Shown: piece after piece, positions 1-13,220 of the stretch
How positions within the stretch are numbered: the first letter of the stretch is position 1
Layout: the number at the start of each line of letters is the position of its first letter
Source of the DNA: Sipunculus nudus
Lineage: Eukaryota > Annelida > Sipuncula > Golfingiida > Sipunculidae
Length of the DNA stretch: 64,000 bases
Direction of reading: 5' to 3'
NCBI GenBank assembly: GCA_026874595.1
Contig: CM049308.1
Span: 95,032,624 to 95,096,623, forward strand
The notes under the pieces: model-generated
The model's database searches: none
Told to the model about the DNA's origin: nothing
The model's input: the letters and a program-made list of their open reading frames with translations, nothing else
Translations under genes and position numbers: made by a program

Positions 1-900
1 TTAGCTGTGTTATGCTGTTACATCTAGCCTGGCACCAGTTTATCAGCATCTATTACATCATGCCACTAGACATTTAGATTTCAGGTTATCATTGGTAAAT
101 ATTGACAAGAAAGTTTTTTTAAAAGCTTTTAAAAAATTTAGATTTATGATTTAAGTTATTCATCATACCAGGCAATGTTACAATCATGGATATTCAGCTC
201 TCTGTGGCTATATAAAGACAGCTATACATAGATTATAAATAATTGGTATCCCTACTCAACTAAATTCAAGAATTTGCCATCAATGAGATATATCTGTATT
301 TTACTTTTGCATTCAGTATGCATCCGTAATAATTTTACATATATTCCTGATTTCTTTTTTTTTTTAAAGTCAGCTGAAAAGCATTTTGTATTGGGGAAAT
401 AAATTTCAAAGTTATTTCAAGTAGGGACCACTTTTGTGTACAGATGGCAGCACTTGGTTTACCATTGACAGATTGCCAGTGCCTTGATGTTGGCCATTAG
501 CCAAGATGATGTCACTTCTATAAATAGTTTTGGCACAGTGCCAGGATTGGAAGAAGTGCAGCCAGGTATAGGTCAAGAGTTCACTCAGTGCAGTAGCTGC
601 ATTCTATTTATAGCTTTGGCAGACTGCTCACTGCATCATATTTGGCACCAAAGTTCAGCCTGAATCTGTTTATAGCTTTGGCAGACTGCCAACTGTGTCA
701 GATTATGCAATAGGTCAAGAGTTCACTCAGTGCAGCCAGGTGCAGGTCAAGAGTTCACTCAGTGCAGTAGCTTGAGGCAGCAATTTGTCGCAGGTCACTC
801 GGGGGCAACTGCCTTACTCACCTAAGCCTTGTCAGCCCAGTGCATCAAACTCTAGGGAAGTTTGATGCATTGGACAGATATTTTGACCTGTCTATGTGTC
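1..900. other. Non-coding flank with short local duplications
   Basis: No credible coding region is visible. Between about 500 and 790 two short motifs recur: a 'TTTATAGCTTTGGCAGACTG' type segment (about 606 and 667) and 'GGTCAAGAGTTCACTCAGTG' (about 571, 713 and 746). This indicates local tandem or segmental duplication. The rest is AT-rich sequence with no feature I can support. Confidence 0.5.
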
Positions 901-2150
901 TTTGATGGTATTCTTATTTACAAGACAGGTGGTGCCACCTACATTGACTTTTGCAGTGTATGCGCCTGCTTATTTCTAAGGAGGGGTTTGACATATCAGT
1001 CTGACATTGGGCATATTTATATATCTCTTTGTTGTATATAAGACTGGTGATACCAGCTACAATCATTGTATCCGCCAAAACAGAGTTTTGCGGATTCTAT
1101 GTTTTCAGTCAGATGCTGACCCTGCCGCCATCACCGCATAGGTTTCCGCAGAATTTTTTAAAATTTGGAATTATGATCGGTCACATAAACCTACATATCT
1201 CGGGAACCGTTTGACCAATAAGGCTAAAGATTTTGCACAAATGTAGCCCTTGGAAAGCTTTATAACATGCACTAAAAATGGTGGCGCCACCTGCAACCAT
1301 GTTTGCACAGCCTCCATCTGTTCATCTGCCTTGGAATAAAAACACTCATATCTCTGCATTGGTTGGACTTATCCATCTGAAATTTTGCATGTATATACAT
1401 CCTGGACAGCTTTCTTGATTTTATGACAGGTGGCGCCACCTACATTCACGTCTAAGCTGCAGACATCCAAGCTCATATCTCAGGAACCGTTTGTCCAGTT
1501 GGACAATTTTGCATGTGTATAGATCTCCCATAGCTCTTTATTATACACAAAACTGGTGGTGCCACCTGCAACCATTTTTGCACAGCGTCCATCTGTTCAT
1601 CTGCCTTGGGAGAAAATCACTCATATCTCCGCAGTGGTTTGACTTATCCACCTGATATTTTGCAGGTTTATACATCCTTGACAGCTTTCTTGTTTTATGA
1701 CAGGTGGCGCCACCTACATTCAAATTTACGCTGCAGACATCCAAGCTCATATCTCAGGAACATTTGACCGATTGGGCATAAATTTTGCATGTTTATAGAT
1801 CTCACATAGCTCTTTATCATACACAAAAGCGGTGGCGCCACCTGCAAACATTTTTGCACAGCGTCCATCTGTTTGTTTGCCATGGGATAAAATCACTCAT
1901 AACTCGGCAGTGGTTTGACATAAAATTTTGCAGGTTTATACATCTTGGATAGCTTTCTGAATTTTGTTGCAGGTGGCGCCACCTACATTTATGTATACGC
2001 TGCAGACATTCAGGCTTATATCTTATGGACTGGTTTGACATATCCCCCTGAAATTTTGCCTGTGTATAGATCTCACATTGCTCTTAATCATACACAAAAT
2101 TGGTGGTGCCACCTACCACAATTTTTGCACAGCGTCCGTTTAGTTTTTAG
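901..2150 (-). mobile_element. Family A Helitron-like element(s), reverse orientation
   Basis: The 3' terminal hairpin of family A (GTATCCGCC ... GCGGATtC) lies at about 1068-1099 in reverse orientation. It is followed by internal units that carry the 12-bp palindrome GGTGGCGCCACC at 1280, 1429, 1703, 1831 and 1972, with variants at 1555 and 2102. Spacing alternates at about 149 and 127 bp, so the true unit is a dimer of about 276 bp. Sequence before the hairpin (901-1060) holds older units of the same family, so two insertions are stacked. The small open frames here are repeat artefacts. Confidence 0.7.
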
Positions 2151-2660
2151 TACTTTCATTGTTTATATACATGTTATACATGTCCTTGAAAAGTAATGGT
2201 CAAGCATTGAAGCATTATACCTGGTGTAATCTCATTGCACAGGTTCGCATTAGGCCTGTAGGCCTTGTTACCAAATACAAAATTATTCATGGTCAAGTCA
2301 ACTCTTACAGTTATGGTCATAACCCTAACTTGAATAGACTTCACCCTATGACCCTTATCTATGTAATTTTTCAATTAAAAAAAAATATAGTTGATAGTTA
2401 CTGAATTATATTGGCCACATGATTTTCATGTGGCAGTGATGGGGGGGGGGGTATTAAATGGCACAAAAACAAGGAAATTATTATATATCCCACCAATGGT
2501 TTCTGATACATACAAAGCAACCCAAGATCTCTTGTCAACCAAATCCATCAAGCCTTTATTGAGATATTTAATGTTTTGTGTGATTTTCACCAAATATGAA
2601 CTTAGGGTCACTCTTCTGGTGCAGTTAATGGAAAGTGACTGGGTATAAATCGGTGCTGGG
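2151..2660. mobile_element. Degenerate family D-like remnant
   Basis: The text at 2286-2380 (ATGGTCAAGTCAACTC, GGTCATAACCCTAACTTGAATAGACTTCA) is a diverged form of internal units in the family D element at 28.4-30.1 kb. No terminal hairpins are recognisable. A G-tract lies near 2442-2450. No gene is present. Confidence 0.4.
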
Positions 2661-2960
2661 ATCCAATTATCAAGCCCAGCCTACTTGTCCAGCTGTAGAT
2701 TTATCAAAGTTTCCATGTCACTGATTTAATTGTCAGTAATATTTCTATTTTTATCCATCTGCCCACCTCTCCTAACAGAAATCAGGACACACTGACTCGC
2801 ACTTCATTTAATATTACATTTTATCATGCAATCTGTTCACACACAACAACAAAAGAAAGGAAATAAAGAGCATTCATTTAATATGTCTTTATGCAAGAAA
2901 GAAAGAAACGCCCATCCAATGGGCCTGACTGAATACAAGCACCCCTGTGCGAGTGACAAT

Positions 2961-3205
2961 ATCACATGCCAGATGTATGTACATCACATGTCAGCTGTAT
3001 GTGCATCACATGTCAGCTGTATGTGCATCACATGTCAGCTGTATGTACATCACATGTCAGCTGTATGTACATCACATGTCAGTTGTACGTACATCACATG
3101 TCAGTTGTACGTTCATCACGTCAGCTGTATGTACATTACATGTCAGTTGTACGTACATCACGTCAGCTGCACATACATCATATGTCAGCTGTATGTACAA
3201 CACTT
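2961..3205. repeat. 22-bp minisatellite
   Basis: About eleven tandem copies of a 22-bp unit of the form ATGTACATCACATGTCAGCTGT, with a few shortened units near 3115-3170. Because 22 is not a multiple of three, three overlapping forward frames stay open. These are repeat artefacts, not proteins. No exon or splice site is visible at its edges, unlike the arrays inside the large gene. Confidence 0.85.
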
Positions 3206-6200
3206 GAATAATCTGTACTATTATTATGATCTACGTGTACAGTCAATATTTGTATGTTACTACAGCTACTGTAGAGCCAATACATCAGTCAATGTAGCTA
3301 TATAATGCCTGAACAATACCACTAAATTAAACTAGGTGTGGCTACTATTAATGAAACGCAGGTGTGTGTATATGGCGTATGGTGCTACATCTTAATGTGT
3401 GTTTGAGTGACAAAAGAAAGCTGAAGTATTCTAAGTACATGCAAGTAATCACATTGACCAACATGTTAAATGATATAATTCTAAGCTGATAAAGTTTAAT
3501 CCATTGAGTAACATATACCATATTGACCCCTATATGCAGTTAACAAAGACAATGAGCATACAAATCAGGAGAGAGTTCACATAATGCATACAAAGTGAAC
3601 AGAATAGTCTTTATAGAAAATGACAAGTACCCTCTCAGAGGGTGACCCTGTGGTAGACATCAGTGTATTACAGAGAGCTAGGTGGTCACCTCTATAAATT
3701 TTAAAAGTTACAAGCATGAGACCAGTCAGTGATACTGTTTTGATATTACTTGCTATATAATGTAAGGTCATGGGCAGACTCCAGACTGGGTGAAAGAGGA
3801 TGTTAACTGTGAACCACGTCTTGTCTTCAGGCTACACATCAGAAAGCGAGAGCTACCAGTGTTGTTTACGTTCTTATAAATGTTGTGAAATGTACAAAAC
3901 AAACAGTGCTCCTATGATACAGTGAACATTACCTTATGTCTAGGATAACGTGGTTAAAACAAGGGTTTCATTATTCCTCTTACCTATACATATAGTGAAT
4001 AAGTTTACAATCTTTACAACAAAATATATCTATAATTACAAAGAAGGAATACATTGTAACTCCCAGCATGATGTGCCCCCTGAAATGTATCAATATCACA
4101 AACTCATCTGGTCACTGTATGTGCTACATCACACACACAAATTTCAATTTGATTGCTTTTACACAAAATGAAATACAATTGTGTACAACAAAATCAGATA
4201 ATATTGCATAATCATTATAAATCCTTTCCCAATAAAATTGCCTCAAGCTATCAATTGCAAGTCAAATATGCATTTACCATACAGTAAAGATTAAGAAATT
4301 GCTAGGAATTAAAATGATATACAAGCTTCTAAGTTAAATGGCCCATGGTACTTGTTGTAATGATATAAACCTAAGTACAGTTTTCACACCATTACATGTC
4401 TGTACTGAGCAAGTGAACTGTGATGATGAGCATGAACTACAAGAAAATAAACATCATGAAAATACTAAGTACATGATTATACCCTGCTGCTGAGGATAAT
4501 TTATTAGTCTCTCCAGTATTCAATGACTTGGTGGTAATGCTTTTGTCTCTCACACAACAGGTTAATCCCCATCAGCATACATGTTTCTTGTTAGTCTAAA
4601 TTCAATATATTGGGCATACAATCAGCTGAGAAACACTCCTGTTTACCAAACATGGATGAGGGCAACATCAGAGTATCTATCTGATGGGACAGAAGGAGAA
4701 AAACATATTCTGTTACTTGTTGTCATGAGGGTGGGCTGGATATTAAAACTCAGTGACAGCAGGACACTGCATGTTTAACCAGTCATTGTACTATAATCAG
4801 GTTTTATGATGAATCCTCAATCTCTTACATAATATCAGAATAATATCACAGTAATATAAGGACTTTGTAATATTCAACTTTAGCCTATAATATCAGTACT
4901 AGAAGTATTTAATATCCTACTAACATCTACATGTATTTTACAAAACAGATCTACTACAAATAAAAATTAACAATTTCAGTCAGGATCAGACATACATGTA
5001 CCTTATTTAACAGCCCCTTCTATTTCAGGCTTATTGCATTTTGTTACAACAGAAGTTTTGTTACTTTACATTATTATAATTATATACTTATAGTAATACA
5101 AAGCTTCAAAATTCAGGGACCTTCAAGTTAACATCAATTATACATGGCAACATGTCAGTTTGCATTTTCCTTGAAAATATACAGTGAGACCAAAATCAGA
5201 CCTGAATAAAAAAACAATCTTTGAGATCTGACACCAAAATCTGAGGACAGGTGACATGTAACACACCTGACATGATGTACCCGGGGTGATCTGTTTGATA
5301 TGAAACTCAGTTATACAGTAACACTATCACTACAGTGTCACCTTTGCAGGTGTACCCAGGTTTTTATAGTATTGGTATAATGTAATGTCTCCATTGTTGT
5401 AATGCCAAATTTTGTATTGACAGTGGACTCTTACTGTGATTACAGCTACAAGGGGACAAATCCCGTGTCATAATCATATATGATACTGAACTGAAAAGAA
5501 AGTGTATTACTGATACTGTGAGACTGAGTGAGAAGCCTCGGTTTACTATAAGAAATCACAAAAAAATATGTGATTAACATAAAAATTAATTTAGTCAATC
5601 AATCATCAAACTTCAAAATTCTCAAATTTTATTCTTTGTGAAACACTTTCAAACACTTTTTGATAATCTAAATATAAGCTGACTTTAATATTGATATTTC
5701 AATTAATATTAACAGTAATATCACCATTTAAGCAGTTTTGAGTTTAAGATACAAACTAAAATTCAGCTACAACTTAATAACGTAGATGAACATTCCATGT
5801 GTCCTACCGGTATACCTGAATGTGTGATGAAATTCATCTCACGACAACATGTTGCCTCACAACAGTTCACTGCGGAAGTTTTAAACTTCAGGAATGAAAA
5901 AAAAACAGAGGAAGCACTCTATCAAATGGTACTTGTTCTAACAATGTAATGAGGCATTGCTTTAGGCAAAAAAATAAAAGGATTTCTCTGGCATCCAGCG
6001 CATCAATTTAACTACCTAAATTATAAATGTTCCAACAAAATTTACCAATTTGAACTTTTGCTGCTTAGTCATTTCTTTAAAGAAAATAACAATACATTGT
6101 GCTTTTACCTGTTATGCAAAATAACCTTGTTATGATCATGTTGTCCCCTTATTTTATGAATTTATCAAATGAAATCAATAATAAAAATGTAAAAACCTGC

Positions 6201-6673
6201 CTGCCCTAACTGATTTCTAAAAAAAGTGCCTGAGAAACAAAAGTTAATTTTTTTTGTCTTACAATCAAATTTTAGTGTCACAAGACTGAATATCCTGAAG
6301 CAACAACAAAACATATAAGTTGTAAACAGGTGGACATCTCATACTTTTTCACTCTCTATTAAAGTTTTTACATGATATCCTTTCACAGCAACACTCATAT
6401 ACCAGACTAAACTTGACAAACATCGAGTCACTACTTTGCAGGAAATAAACCTCAGTGTGTGAGCAGTATTTCTTTAATAACAGGTCACATTTGATGTGAA
6501 TCTGGTAATCTGTGTGTTCTCACTTAAGGGAGAGTTCTGTACATGTTGATTATTTACATCTGATGAAGGTTTGGCACTCTGTGCCATGTTTCCTACGCAC
6601 AACACAATTTTAATGAGACTAGTTTGAAAGTTATATGGCATCAGTAAGGCACACCAATGAATCCATCATATTG
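3206..6673 (-). other. Single-copy AT-rich region, possible 3' UTR and downstream flank
   Basis: About 3.5 kb without tandem repeats, transposon ends or coding-like frames. It lies immediately downstream, on the minus strand, of the proposed terminal coding exon at 6674-6731, so part of it may be a long 3' UTR. Several TTTATT strings on the plus strand would read as AATAAA on the minus strand, but none can be chosen as the polyadenylation signal from sequence alone. Confidence 0.35.
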
Positions 6674-6731
6674 TCACAGCTTTTCTTCAAAGTTGACCTC
6701 TCTGGAACTATGGTGGGGCTCTGCCTTCTGA
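6674..6731 (-). CDS. Putative terminal coding exon
   Basis: A strong acceptor (pyrimidine-rich, ending TATTTTAG) lies just above 6731 on the minus strand. Two readings are possible. In phase 0, matching the 41-codon reading of the exon at 15861-15983, it adds only seven residues (SEGRAPP) and stops at 6708. In phase 2, matching the alternative reading of that exon, it adds QKAEPHHSSREVNFEEKL and stops at 6674, which is the end given here. The second reading looks more protein-like, but the choice is not secure. No other exon candidate was found between this point and 15.86 kb, a stretch occupied by transposons. Confidence 0.4.
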
Positions 6732-6892
6732 CTAAAATATAAAAGAAAATACAGTTAAACAATTCTACTGGAATTCTACTGGTTTCTGGACTATATATTC
6801 ATGTATGGTACATGCAGTTCTGACCAGATGCAAATCTGAAGTTACATGGTTAATGCCCCAAGCAGCAAGGTTGGAACTAACATCTAAGGATT

Positions 6893-7429
6893 AACAAGTG
6901 GCCCATGGGCCATGACGCTCAGCTGTATTCAGGGAACCTTGAACAATGGGTAACATGATTCCCAGTGCTCTCAAAATCATGCATTTTGCAAATAGACCTT
7001 AAATTATGGTCACAGTGACCTTATTCTACATCCAGCTGCTACCATTTGTGCCCATGTGACAAATAGAAGGTTAAAATCATGTTCTTTCACACAGCTTGCA
7101 GAATATAGGTCACAGTGACATTATTTCTGGTTTCAAAGAAATTTTATGAGACCTTCCTGGCTCTTAATCAAATTAGAAGTCTCTTGGTCCAACTGTAACC
7201 AATCATGCAAAGCTGTCCTATAGGGTGCTCAAATGATGTTTTTTCACATATCTTGCAGAACATAGGTCACTACGACTTCATTCCAAGTTTCCAAGGAGAT
7301 TTTTCATGGACCTCCCTTAATGTCAAGTGAGAAGATTCTAGATCCAATGGTTACAATTTGTGCCCTGTTAGCAGATGACCACTTCTTTAAAGGTCTTAAA
7401 CTAGAGAGAGAAATGCGTAAACATTTGAA
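6893..7429 (+). mobile_element. Family C element, left part (interrupted)
   Basis: Starts with the family C 5' signature ACAAGTGGCCCATGGGCCAT followed by GACGCTCAGCTG. It then continues with family C internal units such as AGGTCACAGTGACCTTATT. It is cut at 7429/7430 by the family B element. Its internal sequence resumes at 10987, where the AGGTGGC-type unit (here AAGTGGCCCCACCGGTCTGC) is picked up. Confidence 0.7.
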
Positions 7430-7806
7430 ACTAGATGTGTCGGAACGACATTAATGCCCCGGCCTGGGGCAAATTAGAAACATTTGTTAAATTGTTTTAA
7501 GTTCAGGAAGTATTGTATGGTCAAAAGTAGGTCAACAAGGGCAAAATGCAAACTCGATCTGTAAAGGGTTATTATCAAGCAACACACCAAAAATCAGGCC
7601 GGTGTCTGCAGGCATTGTGAAAAAAAGTCCATATATGTGCATTTTTCATGAAAATTTCTGTCTTTCATGAAATTTTCTATGTTCAGGATCTGTCATATGG
7701 TGAAAAATAGGTTAACTGGGAGGAAACCCGAACTCGATCTGTAAGTAGTCATTTTGCGCCCACAGACCAAACATTAGGCCAGTATCTGTAAGCATTGTAT
7801 TGCGAA

Positions 7807-9739
7807 ACTAGAATATTAGCAGAAGTTGATAATCATTTATAAATTTAAATTGGAGAGGTATGTACCATGTTTCATAACAATCCACCAAATGCTTCCTGAG
7901 AAATAAGCTCCTAAGTTTTTTTCTATACTTAGCTCTGTGACCTTGAAAAGTAGGTCAAGATAACCCATCTTTGAACTTGACCAAGATTTTGTAAATATAA
8001 TGCAATAGCACTGAAGAAATGAAGTTCCTGTGTTGAATACCTTTTCGAGATATCCTGCACAAAAGACCAAAATTGAAAAAATCCGATAAAATTTCATTAA
8101 AAAATCAGAAATTGCAGGTGGCGCCACCAAAATTGTGCAGCACATACAGACCATCAGTCCCAATGACCATAGTAAGTTTTGTGAAAATCCACACAATGGC
8201 TCCTGAGATATAAACTTCTGAGTGTTTTTCTATAATCAGCTCTAAAATGTAGAAAAATGGGTCAAGGTCACCCATCTTCGAACTTGACCGAGATTTTATC
8301 GATATACATCTTCACTGATGAAACTAGAATACAGGTAGTCGACAAGCGACTACTTGTATCCGCCTAAATCAGAGTGGAACGGGTGAAGTGTTGCATATTA
8401 GCATGGATGTCTGCAGCCAAATTGTGTATGTAGGTTGTGCTACCTACCAAAAAATCCAGAAAGCTCTATACACATGCAAAACTTTGGCCCAATCGGTCAA
8501 ACGGTTCCCAAGATATGAGCTTGGATATCTGCTGCATAAACTAGAATGCAGGTGGCGCCACCTGTCATAAAATCAAGAGAGCTGTCGGGGATGTATAAAC
8601 TTGCAAAATTTTAGGCAGATATGTCAAACCACTGCCGAGATATGAGTGATTTTATCCCATGGCAGACAAACAGATGGGAGCTGTGCAAACATGGCTGCAG
8701 GTGGCGCCACCAGTTTTGCGTATGATAAAGAGCTATGTGAGATTTATACACATGCAAAATTTTGGCCCAATCGGTCAAACGGTTCCCTAGATATGAGCTT
8801 GGATGTCTGCAGCGTAAACGTGAATGTAGGTGGCGCCACCTGTCATAAAATCAGAAAAGCTATCCAGGATGTATAAGCATGCCGAATTTCAGGTGAATTA
8901 GTCAAACCACTGCAGAGATATGAGTGATTTTAACCCAAGGCAGACGAACAGATGGACACTGTGCAAACATGGTTGCAGGTGGTGCCACCATTTTCGGTTT
9001 ATGTTATAAAGCTCTCCAAGGGCTACATTTGTGCAAAACAATTTTCCTGATCGGTCAAATGGTTCCTGAGATATGAGCTTGGATGTCTGCAGCGTAAACG
9101 TGAATGTAGGTGGCGCCACCTGTCATAAAATCAGAAAAGCTATCCAGGATGTATACGCATGCCAAATTTCAGGTGAATTAGTCAAGTCACTGCAGAGATA
9201 TGAGTGATTTTAACCGAAGGCAGACAAACAGATGGACACTGTGCAAACATGGTTGCAGGTAGCGCCACCATTTTTGGTGTATGTTATAAAGCTCTCCTAG
9301 GGCTACATTTGTGCAAAAGAATTTTCCTGATCGGTCAAACGGTTCCCGAGATATGTGGGTTTATGTGTGGAAACAGACGCACAAACGGACGCAGAGCGCA
9401 AAGGAAAGGTCAGAGGTCAAAACAAAATCGGGGCGCAGCAGTTCACATGTGACCCGAACATAATCCCGGGTTTCGGAAAATTCCGCCCAGCGGTTACGGA
9501 GGAGTTCTCCGGACACCTACGCGGCGGCGGCCAGCTGAAAACATAGTATCCGCAAAACTCTGTTTTGGCGGATACAATAAAATTCCAACGGTGAATCCTT
9601 TTAGAGATATCCCGCTCACAAGGTTAAAGTTAACAGACGCGGAACGGATGGACGGACGGACAGACACCGGACAGACAGATGGACAGACAGACAGCTTGGG
9701 TGACGACAATAGCCCATCAGCCTATGAGCTGAGGGCTAA
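7807..9739 (+). mobile_element. Family E Helitron-like element
   Basis: Starts with ACTAGAATATTAGCAG inside a family B unit. It ends at a hairpin with arms AGCCC and GGGCT (about 9711-9739), whose last bases are CTAA. A GACG/GACA microsatellite at about 9649-9692 precedes the hairpin. It is interrupted by a family A element at 8323-9575. No coding capacity is seen; the 119-residue minus frame at 7837-8196 spans internal repeat units and is not supported. Confidence 0.6.
8323..9575 (+). mobile_element. Family A Helitron-like element, complete
   Basis: The 5' end ACTAGAATACAGGTAG is followed by the palindrome GTAGTCG-ACAA-GCGACTAC and then GTATCCGCC. The 3' end is a hairpin with arms GTATCCGC and GCGGATAC at about 9546-9575. 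The interior holds several units with GGTGGCGCCACC and the phrase GAGATATGAGCTTGGATGTC. It is nested in the family E element. Confidence 0.75.
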
Positions 9740-10920
9740 AAACGGCTGTACATGTGTATTTGTCATGAAAATTTCTATTTTTCATGAATTTTTCTAAATT
9801 TAAGAGCCGTAAAACGGTCAAAAGTAGGTCAACCGGGACGAAACACAAACTCGATCTGGAACTGGTCATTATCTGCCCACACACCAAAAATCAGGCCAAT
9901 ATCTGCAGGCATTGCGAAAAAAAGTCTGTACATGTGTATTTGTCATGAAAATTTCTATTTTTCATGAAATTTTTTTAGTTAAGGAGCCGTAAAACGGTCA
10001 GTAGGTCAACCGGGACAAACGCGAACTCGATCTGTAACTGGTCATTATCTGCCCACACACCAAAAATCAGGCCAATATCTGCAGGCATTGGGAAAAAAAG
10101 TCCGTACATGTGTATTTGTCATGAAAATTTCTATTTTTCATGAAATTTTCTAAGTTTAGGAGCCGTAAAACGGTCAAAAGTAGGTCAACCGGGACGAAAC
10201 GCGAACTCGATCTGTAACTAGTCATTATCTGCCCACACACCAAAAATCAGGCCAATATCTGCAGGCATTGGGAAAAAAAGTCCGTACATGTGTATTTGTC
10301 ATGAAAATTTCTATTTTTCATGAAATTTTCTAAGTTTAGGAGCCGTAAAACGGTCAAAAGTAGGTCAACCGGGACGAAACGCGAACTCGATCTGTAACTG
10401 GTCATTATCTGCCCACACACCAAAAATCCGGCCAATATCTGCAGGCATTGCGAAAAAAAGTCCGTACATGTGTATTTGTCATGAAAATTTCTATTTTTCA
10501 TGAAATTTTCTAAGTTTAGGAGCCGTAAAACGGTCAAAAGTAGGTCAACCGGGACGAAACGCGAACTCGATCTGTAACTGGTCATTATCTGCCCACACAC
10601 CAAAAATCAGGCCAATATCTGCAGGCATTGCAAAAAAAAGTCCTTACATGTGTATTTGTCATGAAAATTTCTATTTTTCATGAAATTTTCTAAGTTTAGG
10701 AGCCGTAAAACGGTCAAAAGTAGGTCAACAGGGACGAAACGCAAACTCCATCTGTAACTGGTCATTATCTGTCCACACACCAAAAATCAGGCCAATATCT
10801 GCAGGCATTGCGAAAAAAAGTCCGTACATGTGTATTTGTCATGAAAATTTCTATTTTTCATGAAATTTTCTAAGTTTAGGAGCCGTAAAACGGTCAAAAG
10901 TAGGTCAACCGGGACGAAAC
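9740..10920 (+). repeat. 180-bp tandem array inside family B
   Basis: About six and a half copies of a 180-bp unit. The landmark AGGCATTG-GAAAAAAAGTCC recurs at about 9909, 10087, 10267, 10447, 10627 and 10807. Copies are very similar, with occasional indels. The minus-strand frames of 91 and 118 residues in this interval are repeat artefacts; the 118-residue one is two copies of the same 59-residue segment. Confidence 0.85.
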
Positions 10921-10986
10921 GCGGAATGACGGAATGACGGACATGGGTAAAACTATATGCCCTGGCCACTTTGTGGCGGGGGCATA

Positions 10987-11294
10987 AAAAAATACAAGTG
11001 GCCCCACCGGTCTGCAAGAACTGATGAAACACTCCATGATCAATATGCATGCAAAGAATCAAAGGGATAAATGCATTAGTTATTCTGACACTGGAGCTTT
11101 TGTATCAAATTTTTTAATTATTCTGGGGGGTATTTATGAGCCCCATAGCTCGAAGGATATGGGTAACAGACCTAATTTAAGGTTTCCAAGGAGATTTTTC
11201 ATTGACTTCTCAGGATTTCAAGTTAGAAGATTCAAGGTCCAATGTTTACGATTTGTGCCCTGTTAATGTACGACCAGACGAACAGCGGACAAAG
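10987..11294 (+). mobile_element. Family C element, right continuation
   Basis: Resumes the family C internal unit (GTCTGCAAGAACTGATGAAA, CCATAGCTCGAAGGATATGG, GATTTGTGCCCTGTTAATG) that was interrupted at 7429. It is cut again near 11294 by another family C start (ACAAGGGACCCATGGGTCAC). Confidence 0.6.
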
Positions 11295-13220
11295 ACTAAC
11301 AAGGGACCCATGGGTCACGGCACTCAGATGTTATATATGATCACAAAATATGATTTGGAAGAGGAGGTAGGCAAAGGCTGGTTTTGTGAGCTCTATTATG
11401 AGTTGATGGTGTTTAATTCAAGTTATGTACGATTTTGATAATATCTTTGGAGAAAGGGAAGAGGACTGATGTCATTAATATTATTTACAGTTGGAAATGG
11501 TGTGCTATTATCACATAGGTTTTGACTTGGCCATAAAACTTTACCTACATTGCAGCAGAATTATTTGAAAAGTTTAACTATTTATTAAAAATTAATAACA
11601 AATATAATGTCAAATATAATTTAAATTAAAAATAATAACAGTATCATGTTTTTTTCATCAAAGATTTTTAAATAATATTATCGAAATAAATGATTATTAA
11701 AATAATATTATAGAATATATTCATGAATGCATTTGTATTCAAACACTTTCATTTTTACGTGTATTCCTATCCTTATACATGAAATTATGGAGTACATATT
11801 CATATTTGCATTCAAATACATTTGCAAAGTACTGCACCATGTCTGGTATTTATTCAGTTTCAGCCAAACAAAGTTCTTAAGAATCCAGAATAAACAAATA
11901 TCACAAATTTAAATAATGATCATAAGTACCTGGTTTTATGAATTATCTTAATATTAAAAAATAAAACTATAATATTCACTTTGGACTACCTTCACATCAA
12001 TCTACACACTAGACATAGCAAGAGTCTTATGACAATTATTAACATTACAGAAATCATAATGAGAACTTGTCTAAGATCTGAATTTTGATCATATTCAAAT
12101 TTTTTTTATTTAAAAAAAAATGTATCAGAAAAAAATTTGAAGTATCTCAGCTATGAAACCATTATATGTGTAAAAAATAACCCAAGGATAAGAATACCCT
12201 ATAAATTATACAAGGAGAAAACTAGAGATGGGCAAGTTTGATTTTATTAACTGAAATATAGGAACCAGTAATATAAATTTTGATTATTTACATAGTCTTG
12301 TGACAGCTGTTACAGCCACGTGTCTGAATGTCATAAGTAAAACCTATTGACATCTTTAATCAGTACTTGTCCAAGTAAAATTTAAAAATTTTGACATATT
12401 TTAACTTTTTTTAAAATTTGAAATAAATATAAATTAACAAGCTGAAACACATGGAAAAGACCTGGGAATTTAGATTTATATTATCCACTGCATCTTTGTC
12501 AATCATAAATTTCCTTCATATAATCCCTTATAGTATAGAACAATATAATTTAATTATTTTTTTTTCATTATTAAAATTGAACAGAAAAATACCATAGGTG
12601 ACTAAATGGTGTTATTTGGAATACATTTTCATCCATCCATACAATTCCATAAAACATCAGTAACTGCAAGGTGAGCTGTTAGTGTTACTCATCAACTGTC
12701 AAATTCCTTTTCTACTGATTATTTAGTTGTTATTATAGACCTATAAAAATTTATTTATTCATTGTTTATTGTTATGCTGTCGGTTTAAACAACTAATAGA
12801 TGAGCTGGGTTGGACACCTAGATCAGCTGTGGCCAGCAATAAGCTGCCCAGCTGCAAGTATATACCCCGCCTCAAGCGTGCATAATTGGCCTAAAGGTCA
12901 ACTTGAGGACATACAGGTGACTGAAGAGGGGCTGGAAAGAGCCTGGGTCTGACATGGTCTCATAAAAACTTTAATAACAGTTTTTGGCCAATTTCTTTCA
13001 ACTTTCAAAACTAACAAGCTGAAATCCTTATTTCTGCATGATATGAAAATTATATCAACAGTGCTTACAGGAAACAAACATGCGATGATCAAAATTAGGC
13101 AAAATTTAAGGTACTGATTTTATATTTATGCTAATAACTTATTAACTTTGAAAAATTCAGAACTAATTTTGGGTATACAATTAAATCTTGATTAATTAAT
13201 GTTATATCCCTGACAAAAAA
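11295..13220 (+). mobile_element. Family C-type element, AT-rich body
   Basis: Begins with ACAAGGGACCCATGGGTCAC. The early body parallels the element at 28.0 kb (GATTTGGAA near 11353 versus 28095; ATTCATGAATGCATT near 11720 versus 30165). The rest, to 13220, is AT-rich and has no gene. The stretch at 11690-11710 is the uninterrupted version of the site that holds the family D element at 28.4 kb. Confidence 0.55.

Larger units (their letters stand above)
7430..10986 (+). mobile_element. Family B Helitron-like element with nested insertions
   Basis: The 5' end ACTAGATGTGTCGGAACGAC carries a small hairpin (TGTCG-GAA-CGACA) followed by ATGCCCC. The 3' end at about 10955-10986 is a hairpin made from ATGCCC and GGGCAT arms. 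The interior is a 180-bp tandem array. A family E element is inserted at 7807-9739 and a family A element is nested inside that. The B unit resumes at 9740 in the middle of its repeat, so the order of insertion can be read. No transposase is encoded. Confidence 0.75.

Noticed and set aside
2826..3305. 159-residue frame with a YVHHMSAVC-type repeat
   Set aside because: Overlapping open frames in three phases arise from the 22-bp minisatellite.
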